Positions 1-6,297 of a DNA stretch of 6,416 nt are shown one piece after another (positions within the stretch are counted from its first letter, which is position 1; every line of letters begins with the position of its first letter). The DNA is taken from the NCBI GenBank assembly GCA_031288935.1, contig JAITQL010000016.1:1-6416 (forward strand), given 5' to 3'. The notes under the pieces are model-generated. The model saw nothing but the letters and a program-made list of their open reading frames with translations. It did no database searches and had not been told where the DNA came from. The position numbers and the translations under genes were made by a program. The stretch is from Tannerella sp. Lineage in GTDB: Bacteria; Bacteroidota; Bacteroidia; Bacteroidales; Tannerellaceae.

Positions 1-39
1 TCGAAGACTCGAATCCTTGCAGCTTTGAATGGTCGGATC

Positions 40-1773
40 TTAGACTTGCTCTTCTGCGTGAATGGCGCGAATGTGGTTCAATGCGGTCAGCGTAAAGGTC
101 AGGTTGTACAGTTCTTCCGAGTACCAGAGGCGGGCGAAATACAGTCCGACCGGTTCGGGACGCAGCAGGGTGTTCGCCTTGAAATGTCCGTACAGAAAGG
201 CGACGCCCCGTCCGATGGCCTCCCGGTCGGTGTCCGGCGATACGGCCAGTGCACTCAGCGTTCGCGCGGTCAGCGTCACCTTCGACGGCAGGCCTTTGCT
301 GCCTCCCCAGCCGCCGTCCGCATTTTGCGCCGAGAGAAGATACCCTGTCCCTTTGGCTGAAATTTCCTGCGCCAGGGGATGCCGGGAATGGCACAAGTGT
401 TCCACCGCTACGGCCGTTCCGTACACCGGCGAGTGTCCGTCCGGCGCATCCTGGTCTCCGAACCAGAGCGGAATCCAGGAACCGTCGGCAGCCTGCGTCT
501 TCTTCATCCACCGCAGCAGGCGAACCTTGCTTTTTGCGCAGCGCCGCTGCAGCGTTTCGGGCAGCGAGTCGTGCCAAAGCTCGAAGGCCGTCAGGCTGTG
601 GGCGGACAAATCCGGACTGCTGCGGTCGAAGGGCAGTTTTCCCCATCCCTTGCAGAAGGTGGGCATGCCGCCGTCCCTGTTTTGCAAGTCCAGCAGCCAT
701 TGAACGCCCCTTTCCGCTTCGGGACATCCCTTCCCGTCCTGCAGGATATGGAGCGCGACCAGATTTCCGGCCGTATCGTCGGCATCGGGGGCGGCGCCGG
801 GCAAATCGCTCCATCCCCAGCCCCCCGGTCTGGCGCCGGTAAAGGGATGCTTGAACGCAAAGGCGGCGGACTTGATCTTTTCCAGCAGCAACGCCCTGTC
901 GGGGACGTCCCCCTTGAGCGCCTTGACGCCAAGCGCCGTGACCCAGCAGGCCAGATCGGTGTCTATCGGCCAGGCGCCGTCGGGACGTACAGTTTCGAGG
1001 AGGAACCTTCCGGCCTGCCGCGTCACGGGGTGGTCGCGACAGCCGGCGCCGCACAGGCACATCGCTACAAAGGCCGTGAGCGGCGCCGCTTCCAGAAAAC
1101 CGCCGTTGACAGGTTGCAGTTTCTCCAGTACCTTCAGCGACTTGCCTGCGAACAATTCCCGCAGGCCGCAGAGCCAGGTTTTCTTTCCCTTCCGGTGACG
1201 GAGTATGCCCACGGCAATCAGCGCCGGTATCGCGTAGCTGACAACCGGCAATTGCAGGAAGCGGAAAAAGCGTTGCGGAAGGAGCGACAGCTCGAACGGC
1301 AACTGCGGAATGTCGTTCCAGCTTTTGATGACGCCTGCCAGGGCGCACATCACCAGCACAGGCGCCGAGAAGGTGAGGTCTTTGCCGTAACAGGCAAGTA
1401 CGCCGGCGATGATCCGTTCGTCGGTCATGCCGCCGAACGTGGCTGCGAGGAAGGCGCGGGTCTTTGGGGGCGGAGCGCCCGAGGCATACAGCGATGCGTA
1501 GGACAGGAGGGTGGCCGTCATGTTGGGCGGACTTTCGATGGAATCGCCCCAGACGCCGTCGGCGCGCATGGTACGGAGAAGCCATTGTTCGCCGGCTTCG
1601 ATCTGTTTGCCATACCGTTCCCGGTCAATCAGACGCAGGGCAAAAACCGAGACCGAGGTCGAAATGGCGCTCGAGGAGAGCGCCCCGCGCCAGATGCCTT
1701 CCGGCGATCGTCGAGCTTTCAACTGTTCGCCCAGCGATGCGGTCATTTCTTCTATATATGCTTTATTCCACAT
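40..1773 (-). CDS. Class II terpene cyclase, squalene-hopene cyclase-like
   Basis: A 577-residue protein of the squalene-hopene/oxidosqualene cyclase superfamily, which cyclises linear isoprenoids by protonating a double bond or epoxide. The catalytic motif DADDTA is at residues 330-335, preceded by GGWGWSD (317-323), as in squalene-hopene cyclases. QW-type repeats of the form Q-x3-G-x-W are seen at Q427-W433 and Q483-W489, with degenerate copies near 70-75, 220-226, 263-268 and 364-370. WFGDQD (437-442) followed by YGTAVA (451-456) resembles the WFGRWG...YGT block of the family. The hydrophobic stretch 171-190 (LPVVSYAIPALIAVG core) could sit at the membrane face; no signal peptide is seen. 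It is somewhat shorter than typical squalene-hopene cyclases (about 630 residues). The ATG lies inside the 3' end of the preceding gene (22-base overlap), which suggests translational coupling; the stop is TAA. No squalene synthase is nearby, so the substrate may be a polyprenyl chain made by the synthase two genes upstream. The class is clear; substrate and product are not. Confidence 0.9.
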   Translation of the reverse strand: MWNKAYIEEMTASLGEQLKARRSPEGIWRGALSSSAISTSVSVFALRLIDRERYGKQIEAGEQWLLRTMRADGVWGDSIESPPNMTATLLSYASLYASGAPPPKTRAFLAATFGGMTDERIIAGVLACYGKDLTFSAPVLVMCALAGVIKSWNDIPQLPFELSLLPQRFFRFLQLPVVSYAIPALIAVGILRHRKGKKTWLCGLRELFAGKSLKVLEKLQPVNGGFLEAAPLTAFVAMCLCGAGCRDHPVTRQAGRFLLETVRPDGAWPIDTDLACWVTALGVKALKGDVPDRALLLEKIKSAAFAFKHPFTGARPGGWGWSDLPGAAPDADDTAGNLVALHILQDGKGCPEAERGVQWLLDLQNRDGGMPTFCKGWGKLPFDRSSPDLSAHSLTAFELWHDSLPETLQRRCAKSKVRLLRWMKKTQAADGSWIPLWFGDQDAPDGHSPVYGTAVAVEHLCHSRHPLAQEISAKGTGYLLSAQNADGGWGGSKGLPSKVTLTARTLSALAVSPDTDREAIGRGVAFLYGHFKANTLLRPEPVGLYFARLWYSEELYNLTFTLTALNHIRAIHAEEQV

Positions 1774-2645
1774 GTTCCCAAGGCCAGCAGGCCGTAAAAA
1801 GTATATTCCATGTCGCTGTCGTCGTCCGGCAGCGTAGCGGCAAAACCGCCCGAGTCCATCCAGTGAGCCTCGACGAAATCGCCCGGATCCGTTCGTGGCG
1901 ACAGACCGTAATTATATAATGTAAACAGGGCTGTAGCCGTGGAAAGCAGATCGGGCGCGGGCGTCCGCTGCGTAGCGGCAAAACCGCCCGAGTCGTCCTG
2001 CATGTCGCGCAGGAATGTCACGTCGCCGTCCGGACGGTATCCCCGCAACTGTCCCCTGACGGACAGCGCCGCCGCCGTTGCATTGGTGGACGCACACGAC
2101 GCCCGGCGCACATTGGCATATCCTCCGCCCGGCGTTCTGTAATCCTCCAGCGCTTCGGGAATCGCCTTCCAGCCGCTTCTCCCGCAGAGCAGGTCTTCTC
2201 TCAGGGAGAGCAGAACAAACCGGGTATAGGGCGATTGCGGGTCGTCATGAGGAACTGTCGGGAAGGCCGGCAATGTTGTGCGGAAACACAACGCCCGGTA
2301 GCGGATCCACGAAAGCCATCCGGGTGTGTCCATCCACGCCAGCGCCAGCAACGACCGGATGTAGGACGCGAAATGTACCAGGTCGGATGTGTCGGGGCGA
2401 CAGTTGCCGAGCGACTGCCCGATCTTCTTCCGGTCGATCTTCATACCCAGCGCCTGCGCCACCGTCAAACCGAAAGCCGTGTAATAAATATCCGGCTGCT
2501 GATGCCTGTTCATGAAAAAGCCGCTTTCATCCGTCTGCGAGGCGGCATATTCCCGGATTCGGCGCTGCGCGTCGCGGCTCAACCGGTTTGCGCCTTGCCG
2601 CAGGACGTGCCACATGCGGAGTGATATACTGCTGTTGCCGGTCAT
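1752..2645 (-). CDS. Prenyltransferase-beta/squalene-cyclase repeat protein (single alpha-alpha barrel)
   Basis: A 297-residue protein built from repeats of the type seen in protein prenyltransferase beta subunits and terpene cyclases. Units are visible at about 37-67 (QTDESGFF, then YYTAFGL), 173-194 (GGGYANV, then STNATAAAL), 216-247 (QDDSGGFAAT, then STATALFTL) and 262-290 (MDSGGFAAT, then DMEYTFYGLLALG). The length fits one alpha-alpha barrel, not the two-domain cyclase fold. I see no DxDD acid motif. The D-x-C-Y zinc-ligand signature of farnesyltransferase beta is also absent: the best matching position reads D278-M-E280-Y, with Glu in place of Cys. It starts 10 bases after the synthase gene and overlaps the cyclase by 22 bases. 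It may be a partner or second cyclase, or a prenyl-binding or prenyl-transferring protein. The function is not recognisable from sequence. No Shine-Dalgarno is visible before the ATG; the TAG stop lies inside the next gene. Confidence 0.85.
   Translation of the reverse strand: MTGNSSISLRMWHVLRQGANRLSRDAQRRIREYAASQTDESGFFMNRHQQPDIYYTAFGLTVAQALGMKIDRKKIGQSLGNCRPDTSDLVHFASYIRSLLALAWMDTPGWLSWIRYRALCFRTTLPAFPTVPHDDPQSPYTRFVLLSLREDLLCGRSGWKAIPEALEDYRTPGGGYANVRRASCASTNATAAALSVRGQLRGYRPDGDVTFLRDMQDDSGGFAATQRTPAPDLLSTATALFTLYNYGLSPRTDPGDFVEAHWMDSGGFAATLPDDDSDMEYTFYGLLALGTCGIKHI
1832..1856 (-). repeat. 25-base direct repeat, downstream copy
   Basis: This copy is identical over 25 bases to positions 1970-1994 and in the same reading frame. 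It encodes DSGGFAAT at residues 264-271 of the alpha-alpha-barrel protein. The two copies are offset by 138 bases, exactly 46 codons, which is the spacing of the protein's structural repeat. Confidence 0.85.
1970..1994 (-). repeat. 25-base direct repeat, upstream copy
   Basis: This is the partner of the copy at 1832-1856 and encodes DSGGFAAT at residues 218-225. The flanking codons differ at once (Gln-Arg after this copy, Leu-Pro after the other), so identity is confined to this block. Confidence 0.85.
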
Positions 2646-2655
2646 TCGTCGGTTG

Positions 2656-4203
2656 TTAATGAAGGATTCGTTCCGTTACCCGGAACAGGAGTTGTTTGAT
2701 TTCAGCGTTGCGCAAGCCGTCCAGGGCGGCGATGGCACGCCGGTGATACTCGCCGGCCAGGGCGCCGACCGTCGCCAGGGCGTGCGCAAGCGCCTCCCGC
2801 TCCTGTCTCAGGAAAGGTTTCATGTCGCCGTCCGGCCTCAACCGTCCGACGTAATCCCGGCTGTGTTCGCAAAGAGCGGCCAGCACGGCGGAGGGGCGTA
2901 ACAGGAGCGGGGCGTCGTTTTCAAAATCCGCCAGGTCGTCCTGCAACTGGTACGCAATACCCAATGCCCTGGCATACTCGTGCAGCGTGGTACGCAACGG
3001 CTCGTTCGCGCCGGCGCATATCGCTCCGAAAATCAACGCCACTTCAAACGCCGGAACAGTCTTTTTCTCAAAAATGTCCAGTACGAACGCCAGCGTCAGT
3101 TCCTGCGGCGAACGGCACCAGGCCAGTTCCGCACCCTGCCCCCGGCAGAGGGCGACATGCGCTTCGGAAGCCGTCCGTATCAGTTCGGCATTGCCGCACA
3201 AAGACAACAGACGGTATCCTTCCCCCAGCAGCATGTCGCCGACATTGATTGCAACGGGGATGCCCTGTACGGCATGAACGGTTTGCCGGCCGTGACGCCA
3301 GGTGTCGTTATCCTGAATGTCGTCGTGCACGAGCGATGCCTTGTGGAAACATTCCACGGCGAGCGCCGCCCGCTTCACGTGTTCGGGTATTTCCGTTTCG
3401 CCGGTGATGGCCGCATACAATGCTGCCAGCAAGTACGGACGCCAGCGTTTACCGTCGCCCGAAAGCCATTCCCCGGCGATGAGCGAGGCCGGGTCACGCG
3501 CTCCGCGGAAAAGTTCCGGACGGTTGCCGGGCAGGAACCATTCCGTCACTTCCGCTTTCAACTGTTCATAATCCATTGGCTGCTTCGACAGGTCTTCGGA
3601 CAGCATCTCCAGAAAATCGCTTACGCAGGACGTATCCACTTCCGTATCCTTACAGCCGGCTACATTGAGCGGGACGGCGATTCCGGGAATGGCGCTGTTT
3701 ATCAACAGGGGAAATGCCTTTTCAAGGGATTCGAGACATCCCACGCCGATGACCGCCTGCACCGCACCGCTTTCGACCAGTCCCACGACTGCCGTAAATC
3801 CTTCGGCCACCAGGCTCATGCTTCCCAGGGCGTCGGCCTTATCCTGCAACGTCGGAACCGGACAGCGTCCGCACTGGCGACACAACAAACCGAAGGCGTC
3901 TGTTTCCGCTTGGCAAGCAGCGGAATGACGCAGGCACTGCGGCAGCAGCAACATCCGTTTGTCGTACGGAACAGAAGCTACCGTCTCCCTCCACACGCCA
4001 TTGTTGATTTCTACCATCAACCAGCCCTTCCACGCTTCATCCAGTCCGTTTTCGCGCGTCAACTCTCCGGCAAGGAGTAACAAATGCGGCATGGACAACG
4101 GCGGCACGAACGAACGGGCGTTGATGAACATACGTATCAGCGCACGCAGGCGTTCCCGTTCACTGCGGGGTTGAGGAATTGCACAGGTTTGTCCGTTTTC
4201 CAT
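2656..4203 (-). CDS. DUF116 domain fused to trans-isoprenyl diphosphate synthase
   Basis: A 515-residue two-domain protein, numbered from the ATG at 4203. Residues ~80-205 match the uncharacterised cysteine-rich DUF116 family: LLLPQCLR (86-93), then C97 and the cluster C108-x2-C111-x2-C114, with C156, C184 and C193 further on. This arrangement could bind an iron-sulfur cluster. Residues ~225-515 are a polyprenyl synthetase, which adds isopentenyl diphosphate to an allylic diphosphate: GKRWRP at 251-256, the first Asp-rich motif HDDIQDND with D294, D295 and D298, the substrate-binding WRHGR at 302-306, and the second motif QDDLAD with D422, D423 and D426. The residue five before the first motif is Ala, a small residue associated with products of C20 or longer. 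The usual GKxxGxD...GK block after the second motif is not recognisable. An alternative GTG start lies three bases upstream (4206). ATG is preferred because GGAGAG precedes it by 6 bases. It sits 13 bases after the radical SAM gene and 10 before the repeat-protein gene. Confidence 0.9.
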   Translation of the reverse strand: MENGQTCAIPQPRSERERLRALIRMFINARSFVPPLSMPHLLLLAGELTRENGLDEAWKGWLMVEINNGVWRETVASVPYDKRMLLLPQCLRHSAACQAETDAFGLLCRQCGRCPVPTLQDKADALGSMSLVAEGFTAVVGLVESGAVQAVIGVGCLESLEKAFPLLINSAIPGIAVPLNVAGCKDTEVDTSCVSDFLEMLSEDLSKQPMDYEQLKAEVTEWFLPGNRPELFRGARDPASLIAGEWLSGDGKRWRPYLLAALYAAITGETEIPEHVKRAALAVECFHKASLVHDDIQDNDTWRHGRQTVHAVQGIPVAINVGDMLLGEGYRLLSLCGNAELIRTASEAHVALCRGQGAELAWCRSPQELTLAFVLDIFEKKTVPAFEVALIFGAICAGANEPLRTTLHEYARALGIAYQLQDDLADFENDAPLLLRPSAVLAALCEHSRDYVGRLRPDGDMKPFLRQEREALAHALATVGALAGEYHRRAIAALDGLRNAEIKQLLFRVTERILH

Positions 4204-4209
4204 CACGCG

Positions 4210-4215
4210 CTCTCC
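4210..4215 (-). promoter_or_regulatory. Ribosome binding site deciding the start of the DUF116-synthase gene
   Basis: GGAGAG on the minus strand lies 6 bases before the ATG at 4203 and 3 bases before the GTG at 4206. The spacing favours the ATG. It immediately follows the TAA stop (4217-4219) of the radical SAM gene. It is the clearest Shine-Dalgarno-like sequence in the operon; the other four genes have none or only a weak one. Confidence 0.45.
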
Positions 4216-4216
4216 G

Positions 4217-5434
4217 TTAGCCGTAAACGCCGAACCCGAAGAAGTATTTCTTCTTCAACAGCCTGTAAAACATGTTTTGTTCCGGTATTTCTTCTCCCTG
4301 CATGTCATGTCCCGCCAGAGGCGTCATTCGCCGGTATTCTTCCAGCACGGTGCCGCGCGAGGTCGTGTCCGTCGCCTGCCAGGTCTCCAGATACTGCGTC
4401 ATCAGGGCGGGATTTTCCAGCAGGATGCACCCTCTGGAATGTGTTGCGGCCAATTTCCGCAATCCGGCAAGGAACTCCGACCGTTCGAACAGTTCGCCGA
4501 GATTGCCGGCATCGTCGTCGATAAAGTCTTTCGCCATTTGCAGCGGCGGACAAAACTCCAATGCGCCGGACGGTGAAATATGATGGCTCATGCCCGTTGC
4601 GCCCGGACAAATCGCCTGTCCCTTGTCGTCCCAGTAGGCGTCGACGAGTTGCAAGGGGGCGTCGTTGCGCTGCTCGACGATGAACTGCCGCAACGCGCGG
4701 ATTTGTTCCTTCGTCAGGGCATTCGCGGCGTTGGGCGCCTCGCCTGCCGGCCGGTAAATATAATACCACAGGTAATGCACGCCTTCGCTTGCCAGTAAAT
4801 CAAGATAGTTCCGGTTCACCAGATCGGGGAAGTTGCTTTGACAGATACTTGCCGCCGCGCCGATGATCAGCCGGGCTTTCCGGCAGGCGCGCACGCCGGC
4901 CAGCGTGCGCTCGAAAACCCCGTCTTTTCCGCGGCGGCGGTCGCTTTCATCCTTCAGGCCTTCGATACTGATCATCGGCGTTACATTTCCCAGCCGTTTC
5001 AATTGCAACGCCACGGATTCCGTCAGCAACGTACCGTTGGTAAACAGTTGGAAATAGCAGTCGCCGTGTTTGGCCAATACCTCCAGCAGGCCTTTGTACA
5101 TCAGCGGTTCGCCGCCCAGGATACCGAAAAAGTAAGACCCTTTTCTTTTGCAGGCTTCGATGATTCCGTCCAGTTGTTTCAGCGAAAGCGACTTTTTCCC
5201 GCCCGTCGAGACCCAGCATCCGCTGCACGAAAGGTTGCAGCTTTCCGTAACCGAAATTATTACAAAGGCAGGGAAAAAAGGGGCGCCCTGCCGTTGCCGC
5301 CGCTCGAAGCGACGGATATTGACCAGGTTCCGCAGGCCGAAGTTGCGGATGAACTTCCAGATGATCCGCGGAGCACATTCTTTGGGAATCCGCAGCACGG
5401 CCTTTGCCATCGAACGATAGGCGCGCCAGGTCAT
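4217..5434 (-). CDS. Radical SAM enzyme with SPASM/twitch-like C-terminus
   Basis: A 405-residue radical SAM protein. The 4Fe-4S/SAM motif is C66-x3-C70-x2-C73 (SVTESCNLSCSGCW), followed by the SAM-binding GGEP at 107-110, LFTNGTLL at 130-137 and ISIEG at 155-159. Three later cysteines, C276 (ICPGATG), C295 (SGALEFCPP) and C336 (SRGCILLE), look like a short SPASM/twitch region that would hold an auxiliary cluster. The first ~50 residues are rich in Arg/Lys mixed with hydrophobics and could form an amphipathic helix that brings the enzyme to the membrane; this is inference. The ATG overlaps the TGA of the ferredoxin-like gene as ATGA, a typical coupling arrangement, and the neighbour is a plausible electron donor. 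In this operon the natural guess is radical modification of the terpenoid product, but peptide or cofactor modification by this family is equally well known. It does not look like HpnH of hopanoid synthesis. Exact substrate unknown. Confidence 0.9.
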   Translation of the reverse strand: MTWRAYRSMAKAVLRIPKECAPRIIWKFIRNFGLRNLVNIRRFERRQRQGAPFFPAFVIISVTESCNLSCSGCWVSTGGKKSLSLKQLDGIIEACKRKGSYFFGILGGEPLMYKGLLEVLAKHGDCYFQLFTNGTLLTESVALQLKRLGNVTPMISIEGLKDESDRRRGKDGVFERTLAGVRACRKARLIIGAAASICQSNFPDLVNRNYLDLLASEGVHYLWYYIYRPAGEAPNAANALTKEQIRALRQFIVEQRNDAPLQLVDAYWDDKGQAICPGATGMSHHISPSGALEFCPPLQMAKDFIDDDAGNLGELFERSEFLAGLRKLAATHSRGCILLENPALMTQYLETWQATDTTSRGTVLEEYRRMTPLAGHDMQGEEIPEQNMFYRLLKKKYFFGFGVYG

Positions 5435-6132
5435 GAGGGGTCTCTTTTTAACAGTGAAACACCTGCTTTCCGCTGCTCCAGCCTGCTGCGGAGCGCGCTT
5501 GCATACAACGCCTTCGTGTCGATCGCCACGGCTTGTTCCTCGTCTTCCGAACCGCCGTTGACAGGTGATTTTTCATACTTGGGAAAGATCACAGCCCGGT
5601 TGGGACAGATGCGCGCGCAGGCCGGACAGTTGTTCTTGCAACTTCGCGGCCGGACGACCTGTACACATCCGTCTGCCATCGCATAGACGCCAAACAGACA
5701 GTAGTCATGGCACTGACCGCATTCACTGCAACGATGTTTGTCGATCACCGGATACCATGCATCGCACCCCGGTTTTTGAGGCAACGCATCCCATTCGGAA
5801 GGGACGTGCGCCTCCGTTTGGCCGGCAGCGGCAAGAGAAAATCCGGACAGCAACTGTTCTGCCGAATTACACCGCAAGTTCAACAGGGCAGCCGGCGACA
5901 GTTGCAGCCGGTCGAACAGCGCCGCTACAGCCCGCGGATAGCAAGCCATCACGGTCGAGGAGGCGATTTCGCTCATCTGCAACGGCGCATCAAGAGCTGT
6001 CTCGCACAAATCCGCTTCCACACATACCGCATATCCGGCCTCGGTCAATGCCCGAAAAATTGCTGCTGCCTTCTGCCGGTCTATCAAATGCCGCGACGAA
6101 CACAAACAGATTGTAACCTTCTTATTGCTCAT
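5431..6132 (-). CDS. 4Fe-4S ferredoxin-like protein with extra N-terminal domain
   Basis: A 233-residue protein whose centre carries two cluster-binding motifs: C135-x2-C138-x2-C141-x3-C145 (RCSECGQCHDYC) and C165-x3-C169-x2-C172-x3-C176-P (CKNNCPACARICP). The second has one extra residue between its first two cysteines. It probably carries two 4Fe-4S clusters and shuttles electrons in the cytoplasm; no signal peptide or membrane segment is seen. Residues 1-100 form a separate alpha/beta-looking domain with further cysteines (C9, C11, C37, C43, C64, C88), including VTICLCSS (6-13), EADLC (39-43) and MACYPRA (62-68). I do not recognise it securely; it faintly recalls N-terminal parts of iron-sulfur proteins tied to heterodisulfide-reductase-type electron transfer. 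The C-terminal ~50 residues are charged. It is the first gene of the operon and overlaps the radical SAM gene by four bases, so the simplest role is reductant for that enzyme. The ATG was chosen because it lies just 17 bases after a consensus promoter element and no alternative is near. Confidence 0.85.
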   Translation of the reverse strand: MSNKKVTICLCSSRHLIDRQKAAAIFRALTEAGYAVCVEADLCETALDAPLQMSEIASSTVMACYPRAVAALFDRLQLSPAALLNLRCNSAEQLLSGFSLAAAGQTEAHVPSEWDALPQKPGCDAWYPVIDKHRCSECGQCHDYCLFGVYAMADGCVQVVRPRSCKNNCPACARICPNRAVIFPKYEKSPVNGGSEDEEQAVAIDTKALYASALRSRLEQRKAGVSLLKRDPS

Positions 6133-6149
6133 AATTTGATTTTAGTCCG

Positions 6150-6157
6150 CAAATATA
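6150..6157 (-). promoter_or_regulatory. Bacteroidota-type -7 promoter element of the operon
   Basis: TATATTTG on the minus strand is an exact match to the Bacteroidota primary-sigma -7 consensus TAnnTTTG. It lies 17 bases before the start codon of the first gene, which predicts a short, A/T-rich leader of roughly 10-15 bases. No convincing TTTG-type -33 element is found at the usual distance upstream, so the promoter may be weak or may need an activator. Reading the rest of the minus strand by eye I saw no second exact match, which agrees with a single promoter for all five genes. Confidence 0.6.
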
Positions 6158-6249
6158 GTAAAAAACATCTGCTCCGTCCGCATTCCGCTTCGATGGCGAA
6201 AAAAACAAAGGCGAATCAATTATACTTTATACGGGATGGTTTTGTGCAT

Positions 6250-6278
6250 GGTATCTGTCTCATCAGAGACGAAATACC
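6250..6278. promoter_or_regulatory. Imperfect dyad, candidate operator or hairpin
   Basis: GGTAT (6250-6254) is complementary to ATACC (6274-6278), and inside this GTCTC (6257-6261) is complementary to GAGAC (6266-6270) around a 4-base loop. A 1-2 base internal bulge and one possible G-U pair separate the two stems. It lies about 95-120 bases upstream of the -7 element. No T-run follows on either strand, so it is not an ordinary terminator. It could be a regulator-binding site for the operon or a structured part of an upstream transcript. Seen directly in the sequence; the role is inferred. Confidence 0.3.
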
Positions 6279-6297
6279 GGTAAAAAATGAATGCTTT

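Noticed and set aside
1..39. ACTCGAATCC / GATTCGAGTC resembling a tRNA T-arm
   Set aside because: On neither strand do the five flanking bases pair as a T-stem, the invariant closing G-C pair is absent, and no acceptor stem is visible in the window.
379..1797. Long open frame on the plus strand opposite the cyclase, and similar ones at 2980-4080 and 4838-5686
   Set aside because: They lie antisense to genes with clear family motifs, show Arg/Pro/Gly-rich low-information translations and no recognisable motifs; G/C-rich coding DNA commonly leaves such frames open.
40..6132. Interpretation as a standard hopanoid operon
   Set aside because: Only the cyclase resembles a hopanoid gene. The radical SAM protein does not look like HpnH, and the squalene-forming genes are not in the window.
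6199..6205. Run of seven A (T on the minus strand) as a possible terminator tail
   Set aside because: No G/C-rich hairpin lies immediately before the T-run on the minus strand.
6245..6285. CTGATGAG on the minus strand resembling the hammerhead ribozyme core
   Set aside because: The required GAAA core segment and correctly placed stems I-III are missing; the motif is simply the loop and stem of the dyad at 6250-6278.
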